Shown piece after piece: positions 1 through 5,831 of a stretch of 6,022 nt of DNA. How positions within the stretch are numbered: position 1 is the first letter of the stretch; the number at the start of each line of letters is the position of its first letter. The position numbers and the translations under genes were made by a program. The notes below the pieces were generated by a model. It saw only the letters and a program-made list of their open reading frames with translations, ran no database searches and was not told the origin of the DNA. Source of the stretch: JBHJHK01 sp050330975 (lineage in GTDB: Bacteria; Pseudomonadota; Gammaproteobacteria; Competibacterales; Competibacteraceae); NCBI GenBank assembly GCA_050330975.1, contig JBHJHK010000164.1, positions 1 through 6,022 on the forward strand, given 5' to 3'.

Positions 1-161
1 CAACCCCGCCCAGGGGGGGGGGTACAACGCGGCGAACCCGGGCCCCCCCGCCGCCGGGCCAGGGGCGCGCGACGGCGGGGGGGGGTTCCGGGGCGGGCCG
101 GGGTTTGGCCAGCCAGTAGTAGCCGCCGCCGGCCGCGGCGAGCTACAGCAAGGGCACAAGG
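1..161 (-). repeat. Left arm of terminal inverted repeat (degraded adaptor 5' end)
   Basis: Read on the minus strand, this arm aligns without gaps to the plus strand, position p pairing with 483 minus p. By hand count 110 of 148 positions match between 1-148 and 335-482. Identity is about 65% in 1-60, about 85% in 61-122 with a perfect 34-nt block at 73-106, and 18 of 26 in 123-148; similarity fades beyond about 161. In 1-60, ten mismatches change A/T to G/C and one does the reverse, and several lengthen C or G runs (13-22 and 43-49 as read here). Mismatches fall on all three codon positions. I infer a fold-back copy with poor base calls rather than an evolved second gene. Confidence 0.85.
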
Positions 162-172
162 GTTTTCCACAT
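1..172 (-). pseudogene. Inverted partial copy of the adaptor N-terminus, interrupted by an amber codon
   Basis: An ATG at 172-170 on the minus strand opens MWKTLVPLL, then TAG at 145-143, then LAAAGGGYYWLAKP in the same frame, followed by Pro-rich sequence matching the plus-strand adaptor (PRPAPEPPP). The TAG pairs with TGG at 338-340 in the other copy, so Trp is the likely original residue. With that repair the peptide is a plausible signal anchor: a short polar start with Lys, a hydrophobic core, and a Pro-rich linker. After the linker the frame decays into Arg/Gly/Pro-rich sequence unlike the adaptor, which shows base errors rather than selection. An alternative start is ATG at 193-191, adding seven residues. 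No clear ribosome binding site precedes either. The copy runs off the window edge and is unlikely to be a working gene. Confidence 0.7.
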
Positions 173-318
173 CAACAGTAAGGGTGTGGGCATGGGCGAG
201 GGCACGAATTCGATGGGCAACACGAAATCCCCCAGACCACCATCCTTTGGCCCGGGGGGAAGTGGGTGCGGGACGCGCCGCAGCCCGAGGCGAAGCACGT
301 CAGTAAACGACAGTTGCG
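173..318. other. Unassigned loop between the inverted arms
   Basis: This stretch lies between the two arms and shows no gene I can support. On the minus strand the adaptor-like frame stays open through it (ending VPSPMPTPLLL before the MWKT start), and another minus frame ends in TGA at 174-172, sharing one base with ATG 172-170. Either could be the real upstream context of the adaptor, carried on the folded-back copy. The plus-strand frame starting at 186 is Pro/Gly/Ser-rich without recognisable motifs. No promoter, tRNA or terminator is evident. Confidence 0.5.
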
Positions 319-321
319 ATG

Positions 322-482
322 ACTTTGACCTTTGCTTTGGCGGGCCGGGGCGGGCGGGGTCTATTTTTGGCTGGCAAAACCCCGGCCCGCCCCGGAACCC
401 CCCCCCGCCGACGAGCTCCAGTGGACCGTCGAGGCCTGGCCACTGGTACGCCGCGATGTCCAGCCCACCCTGGAGGGCTATG
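322..482 (+). repeat. Right arm of terminal inverted repeat
   Basis: This is the partner of the left arm and contains the start of the adaptor reading frame. From about 361 rightward the adaptor frame is clean. Leftward of 361 this arm is the poorer copy: frame 332 meets TGA at 326-328 and at 320-322, where the left arm reads Val (157-155) and Thr (163-161). The two arms are separated by about 140-170 nt with no convincing mutual similarity, so a transcript or single strand could fold into a long hairpin. Confidence 0.85.
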
Positions 483-1648
483 GCCAAGTGACCGCCCAGG
501 GCATCGTGGAATTGCGTCCCCCGGTGGCGGGGCGGGTGGTGGAGGTGGCCCCTGGTCTGGCCGATGGTCGAGTCGTGACCCGAGGTGAGCTGTTGTTTAG
601 CCTCGACCCCTTCGTCTTCGAGCAGCGCCTGGCCGAGGCCGAGGCCGACTACCGGGCCGGGAAGTTGGCCCTAGACCGCCTCAGCCGAGAACTCGCCGCC
701 GAGGAAGCGTTGCGGGACAACGCCCGCAAGACCCTAGTGGTCACCGAGCGGGAGCGCCGCCGGCTGTTGCAGTTGCGGGAACGGGGGGCGGTCCAGGCCA
801 CGGCTCTAGACGAAGCCGAGCGCAATGAACTCAACGTCCAGCGCACCTTGCTCACCCACCGCCAGACCATCCAGCGCCTGGCGGTGCAAATCGACGAACA
901 GGGGGTCGAACTGGAGCGCCTGGCCATCGCCAAAGCCCTGGCGGCAGACGAGTTGGCCAAGACCGCGGTGCGGGCCCCCATGAAGGGTGTCTTACTGGAA
1001 CCCCAGGTGGGCCTGGGCCAGGCTGTCAACGTCGGGGACGCCCTGGGTCAGCTCTGGGATCCCGGGCAACTGGAGGTGCGGCTGCGCCTCTCCGAAGGGG
1101 TCTTCGCCCGGCTCCAGGCCCATCCCCCCCATTTGGGAGGCGGCGTCGAGGGCCGGCCGGTGACGGTGGTGTGGCGGCGGGGCGGGGTGGCGTTGGACGT
1201 CCAAGGTACCATCGATCGCCTGGCCGGCCAGTTGGACGCCGCCGCCGGTACCGTGGACGTCTTCGTCCGCCTGGAGGAGGCCACCACGGCCTTGCCCCTG
1301 CGTCCGGGGACCTTTGTGGGGGTGGTGTTGGCGGATGTGGTCTATCCCGACGTCTACGCCCTGCCCCCCAGTGCCATCACCGACCGCGACGAGGTCTACG
1401 CCATCGTCACCCACGGCGAGGTGGACCGCCTGGCGAGGTTTGCCGTCGATGTGGTGCGGCGGCGGGGAGAGCGGTGGCTGGTGCGGGGGGACTTGCCCCG
1501 GGGGGGACGGGTGGTGCGCCGCCAGTTCCGGGGTATTGGACCCGGGCTCAAGGTGGAGGTGGTGACCGGCCCCGCCGCCGATCCCCCACCCACCGAACCA
1601 GCACCCGAGCGCATCACCGCCGTCGATCCAGGGCAGAGCGATGTCTGA
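332..1648 (+). CDS. RND efflux periplasmic adaptor subunit (HlyD/membrane fusion protein family)
   Basis: This is the periplasmic adaptor of a tripartite efflux pump, which seals the inner-membrane RND permease to an outer-membrane channel. Numbered from the TTG at 332, about residues 8-26 give a Trp/Ala membrane-edge remnant and Pro-rich linker. The barrel-sandwich (lipoyl-like) halves are about 52-92 (VELRPPVAGRV) and 211-242 (VRAPMKGV). A long alpha-helical coiled-coil hairpin of Leu/Glu/Arg-rich heptads lies between, about 95-208. The beta-barrel is about 245-330, the membrane-proximal domain about 330-410, and a Pro-rich tail ends the protein. The length of 438 aa is slightly above the usual 350-420. 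The start is unreliable: TTG has no ribosome site, in-frame TGA codons lie just upstream in an error-prone stretch, and the inverted copy suggests the true beginning is MWKTLVPLLW(L)AAAGGG. The stop TGA overlaps the permease start. Substrate unknown. Confidence 0.93.
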   Translation: MLWRAGAGGVYFWLAKPRPAPEPPPADELQWTVEAWPLVRRDVQPTLEGYGQVTAQGIVELRPPVAGRVVEVAPGLADGRVVTRGELLFSLDPFVFEQRLAEAEADYRAGKLALDRLSRELAAEEALRDNARKTLVVTERERRRLLQLRERGAVQATALDEAERNELNVQRTLLTHRQTIQRLAVQIDEQGVELERLAIAKALAADELAKTAVRAPMKGVLLEPQVGLGQAVNVGDALGQLWDPGQLEVRLRLSEGVFARLQAHPPHLGGGVEGRPVTVVWRRGGVALDVQGTIDRLAGQLDAAAGTVDVFVRLEEATTALPLRPGTFVGVVLADVVYPDVYALPPSAITDRDEVYAIVTHGEVDRLARFAVDVVRRRGERWLVRGDLPRGGRVVRRQFRGIGPGLKVEVVTGPAADPPPTEPAPERITAVDPGQSDV

Positions 1649-4600
1649 GGGCACCTCTACCCCGGGCCCTCACGGGGGCCTCTTGGGCCAGCTCACCCGC
1701 CACCCCACGGCGTCCCACCTCCTCATGGTGTTGCTGCTGGTGGGGGGGGTGCTGGCGATGGCCGCGCTCACGGCCCAGATTTGGCCCGACCAGCCGGAGA
1801 GCGAGATTTCGGTGCGCTACCGCTGGCCCGGGGCCGGCCCTGCAGACCTGGAGCGCCAGGTCATCCGCCGGGTGGAACCGGTGCTGGCGGACATCGAGGG
1901 CATGAGGTCGCTGTCCACGGTGGCCTGGCGAGGGGGCGGTCGGCTGCGGCTCACCTTTGCCGCCGGGGTGGACATCGACCGGGTCTTCGACGAAGTCACC
2001 CAGCGCCTCGATCGCGTCAGCGACCTCCCCGAAGACGTGGAGGCGCCACGGGTGGAAATCGATAGCCGGGACGAAACCGTGGTGCGGCTGTTGGTGGCTG
2101 GCCCCTTTAGCATCGAGGCCCTCAAGCACCTGGCCGAAGCCATCCGCACCGACTTGGTCAATTTGGGGTTGGAGCGGGTCAACGTGTTGACCGACGGCCG
2201 CCAGGAGATCTGGGTCACCGTTGACTCCCCGGTGCTGCGCCAACTCCAGCTCACCCCCCAGGACCTGGCCGAGACCATCAACAGCGCCACGGTGGACCTT
2301 CCCGCCGGGCGGTTGAGCCTCGCCACCAGCGAGCGCCAGGTGCGCAGTGTCGGGGTGGACACGGCTCCCCAGTCCCTGGGAGCCATCGAGGTCAAGGGCA
2401 GCAACGACGGCCAGCGGGTGCGCCTCGACGACATCGCCACCGTCACCCCGGGGCGGGTGCCAAGCCGCTTTGAGATCCGCTACCGCGACCAGCCGGCGTT
2501 GGAAATCGACGTCGAGCGGGCCAGGGGGGACGATATCATCCAAAGCGTCGAGCTGGTGGAGGCCTACCTGGCAAACCTCGTCCCCACCTTGCCCCCCACC
2601 TTGACGGTCCAGGCCTATGACGCCGAAGCCGACAGCGTCCGCCAGCGCTTGGGGCTTTTGCTGGAAAACGGCGCCTGGGGGCTGTTGTTGGTGGTGACGG
2701 TGCTGTTTGTGTTCCTCAACGCCCGGGTGGCGCTGTGGGTGGCGGTGGGTATCCCCGTGGCGTTGTGCGCCGCCTTGGGGGTGATGTACGCAGGTGGCCA
2801 GACCCTCAATATGGCCAGCCTGTTTGGGCTGTTATTGGTCATTGGTATCGTGGGGGACGACGCCATCGGGGTGGGGGAGCACGCCGAGGCCCTCCACCGC
2901 CGGGGGTTGTCCCCTGAGGCGGCGGCGGTGGTGGGGGCTCGGCAGATGTTGCTGCCGGTCACCGCTGCCACCCTCACCACCGTCGCCGCCTTTGCGCCGT
3001 TGTTTTTGGTGGAGGGTCGCACTGGCCTTCTGGCCCAGGCCACGGCCTGGGCGGGGATCGCCGCATTGTTGGGTTCTTGGCTGGAGTGCTTTGGGGTATT
3101 GCCGGGACACCTGCGCCACGCCCTGAAGGGCACCGGCTCCCCCCCTGCCTGGCGCCGGCGGGTGGACGAGGCCTTTGATGGCTTTCGCCAGGGTCCCTTC
3201 CGCCGCCTGGTGAGGGCCGCGTTGCAGTGGCGCTACAGCGTCATCGCCACGGCCATCGCCGCCCTATGGGTGGTCTTGGGCCTGGTGCGGGGGGAGTGGG
3301 TGGGGTTTGTCAACTTTCCCGAGCCGGAGTCCAACCGGGTCTTCGCCACCTTGGAGCTGCCGGTGGGGAGCGAGCGCCGCCGCACCGAGGCTTTGTTGGC
3401 CACCCTCCAGGGGGCCTATGAAGGGGCTGTGGTCGCCTTGGGGGCTGAGCCGGGGGCGGTGACGGTGATGAACTACGCCGCCGTGGGGGTGACCTTCGCC
3501 AAAAACGGCGCCCGTTGGGGGGAGAGCCAGGACTACTACGGCACCGTGGCCATCGAGCTGGTGGACGGCAACCGCCGATCCTTTAGCACCCGAGCCCTGG
3601 TGGCGGCCTGGCATGGGCGGTTGTCTTTGCCCGCCGATGTGGTCAAGGTGGAAGTGTTCTCGCCGTCTGAATTCGCCGCAAGCCGCAAGCCCGAGCTCCA
3701 GCTCCAGCTCAAGGGGGGCGACTTGGAGGCCATGGGGGGCGCTGCCCTGGAGATCGGTGCCCTGTTGGCGGGCTACCCCGGGGTTCTCAACGTCAGCGAC
3801 AACCTCACCGGCGGCGCCCCGGAGACGGTGATCCAGCTCACCCCCCGGGGCGGGGCCCTGGGGCTCACCCCCCAAACCGTGGGGCGCCAGGTGCGCCAGG
3901 CTGTGGAGGGCGCCGTGGCCAGGACCCTGATTCGCCACGGCGAAGAGGTGAAAATCCGGGTGCGGTTGCCCAAAGACGCCACCGCCGACCTGGGGGCCTT
4001 GCCCCTGCGCACCCCCGATGGCGCCACGGTGAGTTTGGCCGATGTGGCCACCCTGGGAGAACAGGGGGGGGTGAGTTACCTCTACAAGCGCGACGGTGAG
4101 CTGTTTGGCCGCATCAGCGCCGAACTCGACCCGGAGGTGACGAGCTTTGGGGCGGTGATGGCGGCCCTCAAACGCGATGGCCTGGAGACCATCAAGGCCC
4201 GCTACGGCCTGACCACAGGGTTGGGGGGCGAGTTGGCCGAGCGCCGCCAGGCGTTGAGCGACTTGACGGTGGGGACCTACCTAGCCCTGGGGGGCATTTA
4301 CCTCATCTTGGCGTGGTTCCTGGGGAGCTTCGGCCAGCCCCTGGTGGTGATGGCGGTGATCCCCTTTGGGGCCATCGGCGCCATCGCCGGCCACTGGCTC
4401 ATGGGTATCCCTTTGAACCTCCAGAGTCTAGTGACCCTGTTGGGGTTGGCGGGCATCTTGGTCAACGACGCCATCGTCCTGGTGGTGACGGTCAACCGCC
4501 GTCGGGCCGAGGTGGCTTGGGAGAGGGCCATCGTCGACGGCACCGTCGATCGGCTGCGGGCGGTACTCCTCACCTCCCTCACCACGGTGCTGGGTCTGTT

Positions 4601-4799
4601 GCCGTTGCTGTTTGAAACCAGCCGCCAGGGCCAGTTTTTGACCTCCATGGCGGTGACCATCGTCTTCGGCATGGGGGTGGCCACGGCGTTGGTGTTGGTG
4701 CTGTTGCCGGCGCTACTGGGCGTCCAGGGGGACGTGGCCCGGGGTGCGGCCTGGCTCGGTTGGCAAAGGCAGCGGCTTGGCCTTCCATCAACTCCCTAG
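1641..4799 (+). CDS. RND multidrug efflux permease, HAE-1/AcrB-like
   Basis: This is an inner-membrane proton-driven exporter that works as a trimer and passes substrates to the adaptor. The 1052 aa match the family's ~1030-1070. TM1 is about 26-46, the first periplasmic porter part about 47-340, TM2-TM6 about 345-488, TM7 about 533-550, the second periplasmic part (opening FPEPES) about 555-875, and TM8-TM12 about 880-1028. TM4 has the proton-relay pair D406-D407 (GIVGDDAIG), matching AcrB D407/D408. TM11 keeps RLR and TS (RLRAVLLTS), matching AcrB R971 and T978. In TM10 the AcrB K940 position appears to be N942 within ILVNDAIVL, so the canonical lysine is missing; NDS/NDA variants occur in a known RND subgroup, from memory. 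ATG 1641 overlaps the adaptor stop by 8 nt, implying translational coupling. The pump looks intact. HME-type metal export is unlikely but not excluded. Confidence 0.96.
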   Translation: MSEGTSTPGPHGGLLGQLTRHPTASHLLMVLLLVGGVLAMAALTAQIWPDQPESEISVRYRWPGAGPADLERQVIRRVEPVLADIEGMRSLSTVAWRGGGRLRLTFAAGVDIDRVFDEVTQRLDRVSDLPEDVEAPRVEIDSRDETVVRLLVAGPFSIEALKHLAEAIRTDLVNLGLERVNVLTDGRQEIWVTVDSPVLRQLQLTPQDLAETINSATVDLPAGRLSLATSERQVRSVGVDTAPQSLGAIEVKGSNDGQRVRLDDIATVTPGRVPSRFEIRYRDQPALEIDVERARGDDIIQSVELVEAYLANLVPTLPPTLTVQAYDAEADSVRQRLGLLLENGAWGLLLVVTVLFVFLNARVALWVAVGIPVALCAALGVMYAGGQTLNMASLFGLLLVIGIVGDDAIGVGEHAEALHRRGLSPEAAAVVGARQMLLPVTAATLTTVAAFAPLFLVEGRTGLLAQATAWAGIAALLGSWLECFGVLPGHLRHALKGTGSPPAWRRRVDEAFDGFRQGPFRRLVRAALQWRYSVIATAIAALWVVLGLVRGEWVGFVNFPEPESNRVFATLELPVGSERRRTEALLATLQGAYEGAVVALGAEPGAVTVMNYAAVGVTFAKNGARWGESQDYYGTVAIELVDGNRRSFSTRALVAAWHGRLSLPADVVKVEVFSPSEFAASRKPELQLQLKGGDLEAMGGAALEIGALLAGYPGVLNVSDNLTGGAPETVIQLTPRGGALGLTPQTVGRQVRQAVEGAVARTLIRHGEEVKIRVRLPKDATADLGALPLRTPDGATVSLADVATLGEQGGVSYLYKRDGELFGRISAELDPEVTSFGAVMAALKRDGLETIKARYGLTTGLGGELAERRQALSDLTVGTYLALGGIYLILAWFLGSFGQPLVVMAVIPFGAIGAIAGHWLMGIPLNLQSLVTLLGLAGILVNDAIVLVVTVNRRRAEVAWERAIVDGTVDRLRAVLLTSLTTVLGLLPLLFETSRQGQFLTSMAVTIVFGMGVATALVLVLLPALLGVQGDVARGAAWLGWQRQRLGLPSTP

Positions 4800-4824
4800 A
4801 GACTGCGATGAAGGCTGTGACAAG

Positions 4825-4844
4825 TAGTGTATAATTAAACACTA
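4825..4844. promoter_or_regulatory. Operator-like 20-bp palindrome over a -10 box
   Basis: The 20 bases TAGTGTATAATTAAACACTA form an inverted repeat in which 9 of 10 pairs match (TAGTGT and ACACTA outer arms, TAATTA core; only A4831/A4838 fails). It is very AT-rich against strongly GC-rich surroundings, lies 24 nt upstream of the next start codon, and contains a perfect TATAAT. The size and symmetry suit a dimeric helix-turn-helix repressor, an inference; the bound protein is unknown. Confidence 0.6.
4830..4835 (+). promoter_or_regulatory. Consensus -10 box (TATAAT) for the WYL-like gene
   Basis: The hexamer matches the sigma-70 -10 consensus exactly. At 16-18 nt upstream spacing only GATGAA-like sequence is found, so there is no recognisable -35; GTGACA (4817-4822) is only 7 nt away, too close. 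Transcription would begin near 4842, giving a leader of about 27 nt. A weak or missing -35 together with an operator over the -10 suggests regulated transcription independent of the pump operon. Confidence 0.6.
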
Positions 4845-4851
4845 TTCGTCG

Positions 4852-4858
4852 TAGGAGA
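4852..4858 (+). promoter_or_regulatory. Ribosome binding site of the WYL-like gene
   Basis: TAGGAGA ends 10 nt before ATG 4869. It is the best Shine-Dalgarno match near any start on the plus strand here and fixes the start of the downstream gene. Confidence 0.75.
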
Positions 4859-4868
4859 CCAGTGTGTC

Positions 4869-5246
4869 ATGGGTGTGAACCGATGGGATGGGGGGGCAAC
4901 CCCGGAGGGGGCCGAGGCGTCCGGGGAAGCGGTGTATCAGATCTTGTGCGACGCCGTTCGCCGGGGTCAGACGGTGAGTTTTTACTACCACGGTCGGCGG
5001 CGCCGGGTGGCCCCGTGTGTGGTGGGCATCGTCAAGGGCCGGATCAACCAGGGCCGGCTGGGGGTCCTGGGCTACCAGTACGGCGGCGCCAGTCGTCGGG
5101 GGATGGACAACGGCACCGCCAACTGGCGGCTGTTTCTGGTCGACAAGATCGGCTGTATCGACGACGTCGAAGCCGAGTGGCCTCCGGGCCTGGTGGGGCG
5201 AGTGACCGACGGGGCGTTTGAACGGGTATTGGCCCGCATCCCCTAG
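4869..5246 (+). CDS. Small stand-alone WYL-like domain protein
   Basis: This 125-aa soluble protein has no signal peptide or membrane segment. About residues 23-92 resemble a WYL-type SH3-like beta-barrel: a leading helix (ILCDAVRRGQ), a strand with aromatics (VSFYYHG), a basic turn (RRRRVAP), a Gly-rich segment ending LGYQYGG, and NWRLFLVDKIG, the position where family members carry a WK/WR-L-(F/M)-V-(E/D)-K-I motif. WYL domains are known as ligand-sensing modules, often binding nucleic acid or nucleotides, in transcription factors and defence systems. This protein lacks the usual N-terminal HTH, so it may be a free sensor or protein partner; its function is unknown. Its own promoter and RBS, 69 nt after the permease, suggest independent expression. 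It ends TAG, 13 nt from the converging gene. Family assignment is from remembered motif similarity and moderately sure. Confidence 0.8.
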   Translation: MGVNRWDGGATPEGAEASGEAVYQILCDAVRRGQTVSFYYHGRRRRVAPCVVGIVKGRINQGRLGVLGYQYGGASRRGMDNGTANWRLFLVDKIGCIDDVEAEWPPGLVGRVTDGAFERVLARIP

Positions 5247-5268
5247 GGGAGTTTGAGAATCAGATGCG
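5235..5268. terminator. Inverted repeats between convergent genes, possible weak bidirectional terminator
   Basis: TCCCCTAGGGGA (5239-5250) is a perfect 12-bp palindrome spanning the WYL gene's TAG stop. Nested around it, CGCATC (5235-5240) pairs with GATGCG (5263-5268). The convergent stops are only 13 nt apart, so a shared terminator would be expected here. Neither repeat is followed by a T tract, so intrinsic termination is doubtful. Confidence 0.25.
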
Positions 5269-5685
5269 CCCCAGGGGCTCTGAAGACGCCGCCAAGCCCC
5301 CGAAGAACCGGTGGGGTCGGGCGCTGAGCGCCTGGGCACTGTGGGGGTCGATGGCCAACCACTGGGGGTTGCCGCCACCGTCCAAGGCCAAGCCCCACAG
5401 GCCGCTGTTCTGGGGCTCTCGCTGGAGCTGGAGCACCGCCTGGTAGCCCTGGTCCTGGGGGTGGCAGCGCACCCACTCGGCAGACGCCTCGCCGTGGTCC
5501 GGGGCGGCGGTCAACCACGGGGGACCCACCAAAATCCCCACCAGCAACACGGCGACCATCGCCCAGGTGCTCAAGCGCTGCTGGGGTTGTCGGCACGACG
5601 ATTCCCCACAGGGCGCAGTGCCTTTGAGTTCTGCCACGGCGACGGGGCCGCGAAAGGTGGCTGGTAAGACGTGATAGTGAAGCAT
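5260..5685 (-). CDS. Hypothetical single-membrane-segment protein
   Basis: I do not recognise this 141-aa protein. Residues 1-40 are polar with a CGESSC cysteine pair (C26, C31). Residues about 41-60 form one hydrophobic segment (MVAVLLVGILVG, then PPWLTA), and 61-141 would be a soluble tail with C74, several Trp, and a DGGGNPQW turn. It could be a bitopic inner-membrane protein or an exported protein if translation began at M43, which would place the hydrophobic segment as a signal peptide; M43 lacks a good ribosome site. The chosen ATG (5685-5683) has AGAGGA nine nt upstream, which supports it. Several overlapping frames on both strands are open because of high GC, but this one has the RBS and a protein-like composition. 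It ends in TGA, convergent with the WYL-like gene. No link to the pump is shown. Confidence 0.65.
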   Translation of the reverse strand: MLHYHVLPATFRGPVAVAELKGTAPCGESSCRQPQQRLSTWAMVAVLLVGILVGPPWLTAAPDHGEASAEWVRCHPQDQGYQAVLQLQREPQNSGLWGLALDGGGNPQWLAIDPHSAQALSARPHRFFGGLAASSEPLGRI

Positions 5686-5694
5686 GACCCGATA

Positions 5695-5700
5695 TCCTCT
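5695..5700 (-). promoter_or_regulatory. Ribosome binding site of the 141-aa gene
   Basis: AGAGGA on the minus strand lies nine nt before the ATG at 5685-5683, a normal spacing that supports this start over the internal Met at residue 43. Confidence 0.65.
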
Positions 5701-5713
5701 CGCGTAACTGATA

Positions 5714-5746
5714 ACGAGTTCTCTTGACTCGACACAATGACGAGTT
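5714..5746. promoter_or_regulatory. CGAGT/ACTCG repeat cluster upstream of the 141-aa gene
   Basis: ACGAGTT occurs at 5714-5720 and again at 5740-5746 (start-to-start 26 nt), with the reverse element ACTCG at 5727-5731 between them. The cluster sits where a promoter for the minus-strand gene would lie. No convincing -35/-10 pair is visible: the best minus-strand -10 candidate is TATCAG. The cluster may be an operator, or chance. Confidence 0.3.
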
Positions 5747-5784
5747 TACGCGGCAAGGCGTCAAGGGGATGTCAGGGAAGCGTG

Positions 5785-5831
5785 AAAAAAATGTCGAGGG
5801 ATCCAGGGGCGCCAGGTTCACAGCGCGCCCC
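5785..5831 (-). terminator. Weak terminator candidate after the partial membrane gene
   Basis: On the minus strand a 7-bp GC stem (plus-strand GCGCCCC at 5825-5831 and GGGGCGC at 5806-5812) with a 12-nt loop holds the upstream gene's stop codon. A run of seven T follows at 5791-5785, but 14 nt separate stem and T run, longer than in typical intrinsic terminators. Confidence 0.3.

Noticed and set aside
1..110. G-quadruplex or i-motif forming tract in the long G and C runs
   Set aside because: The runs occur exactly where the inverted copy differs from the cleaner sequence, so they are probably base-calling errors.
1..482. Insertion sequence or transposon terminal inverted repeats
   Set aside because: The arms encode adaptor N-terminus, the loop has no transposase, and no target-site duplication is visible.
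143..487. Minus-strand 114-aa frame as an independent gene
   Set aside because: It runs antisense through the adaptor's start region, and its last residues (MWKTLVPLL) are simply the start of the inverted adaptor copy up to its amber codon.
1614..2543. Long minus-strand open frame (309 aa) inside the permease, and others at 992-1654 and 3264-3938
   Set aside because: They are His/Pro/Gly-rich, lack motifs and RBS, and lie antisense to strongly supported genes; high GC keeps antisense frames open.
4800..4868. Terminator after the permease
   Set aside because: No GC hairpin followed by T residues is present; the only inverted repeat is the AT-rich operator-like element.
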